The notes beneath the pieces are model-generated. The model saw only the letters and a list, made by a program, of their open reading frames with translations. It did not search any database and was not told the origin of the DNA. DNA of 64,000 nt from Apostichopus japonicus (lineage: Eukaryota > Echinodermata > Holothuroidea > Aspidochirotida > Stichopodidae), in assembly GCF_037975245.1 (NCBI RefSeq), contig NC_092561.1:1154501-1218500 (forward strand), written 5' to 3'. The position numbers and the translations under genes were made by a program. Each line of letters starts with the position of its first letter. Positions within the stretch are counted from its first letter, which is position 1. Below are positions 63,565-64,000 of this stretch, piece after piece.

Positions 63565-63725
63565 CATAGCCTAACGCGCCAAAGACACTCAAAGTGTTAC
63601 ACAGCCTCATGTCCCAAATGGGACACACCTAATTTAACATAGCCTCATGCCCGGAAAGGCATACTTTGTGTTAGGTATCCTCATGCACCAAGAGGTCATT
63701 TCGTGTTGCACAGTAATATGACACC
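63565..63725. repeat. Degenerate ~36-bp tandem repeat
   Basis: Units start at about 63565, 63600, 63638, 63674 and 63709 with CA(T/C)AGCCTCATG-like words. Two of them contain a small inverted repeat (TGTCCCAAATGGGACA; TGCCCGGAAAGGCA). A further related word is at 63434. Confidence 0.65.
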
Positions 63726-64000
63726 AAGGAAACAAATTTAAACTAAAGCATGTGAGTATAAAATATTTGCATCTTCAAGAATAACACTCTACATATTGCA
63801 ATAGATGGTAAATTTTAGTAGTAATTAAACCCCTATAAAACTTAGGATTATATGTTAGTTCTATATGTTATGTAACATCAGATCCAACACATACAGCAAC
63901 ACATGTCACCTGATCAGGGCAACAGTAATAATCAGAGCATTTGACAGGACAAGGCAACTGTTACTGATAATGTTCATACTCAATGGGTACCTGCCCTTGG

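Overview
The window is eukaryotic and most likely comes from a marine invertebrate deuterostome. My best guess is an echinoderm such as a sea cucumber, but no single gene proves it. The evidence is split genes with GT-AG introns, an AT-rich background, very long (AT)n and (ATCC)n microsatellites, hAT-type DNA transposons, a tRNA-like gene, and lineage-expanded immune-type families (IgGFc-binding N-terminal domain proteins and CARD/AIG1 GTPases) beside a ciliary small GTPase.

Layout. 1-7.5 kb: a tRNA-like gene and an IgGFc-binding-protein-like gene (copy A, + strand), then a decayed fragment of a second copy on the - strand. 12.4-21.9 kb: a - strand RABL2 small GTPase gene, seven exons recognised and the 5' exons not found. 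Its introns hold a 75-bp minisatellite split by a solo LTR, a ~130-bp tandem array that repeats the gene's own 5' splice site, and one intron with U12-type signals. 22.4-26.3 kb: a composite hAT-like non-autonomous element with an 8-bp target duplication, containing a 2.1-kb foldback made of short palindromic words. 28.7-35.2 kb: an inverted duplicate of the left end, with a third, decayed IgGFc-like gene (copy C, - strand) whose signal-peptide exon survives.

40.3-59.6 kb: two tandem + strand genes coding for an N-terminal CARD and an AIG1/GIMAP GTPase. The first (A) is split in exon 3 by a 7.7-kb hAT element, and skipping the element plus one 5-bp target duplication leaves the frame open. 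The second (B) is intact and has an extra long helical region ending in a Hedgehog-type Hint (Hog) autoprocessing domain. CARD + immune GTPase + self-cleaving Hint in one protein is the most striking thing here, and I do not know of a described example.

The hAT element is unusual as well. Its four-exon gene can be read as one uninterrupted 1094-residue protein that joins a C76-like cysteine peptidase domain to a hAT transposase. The remaining sequence is repeats, small transposon debris and intergenic DNA in which I could not support genes.
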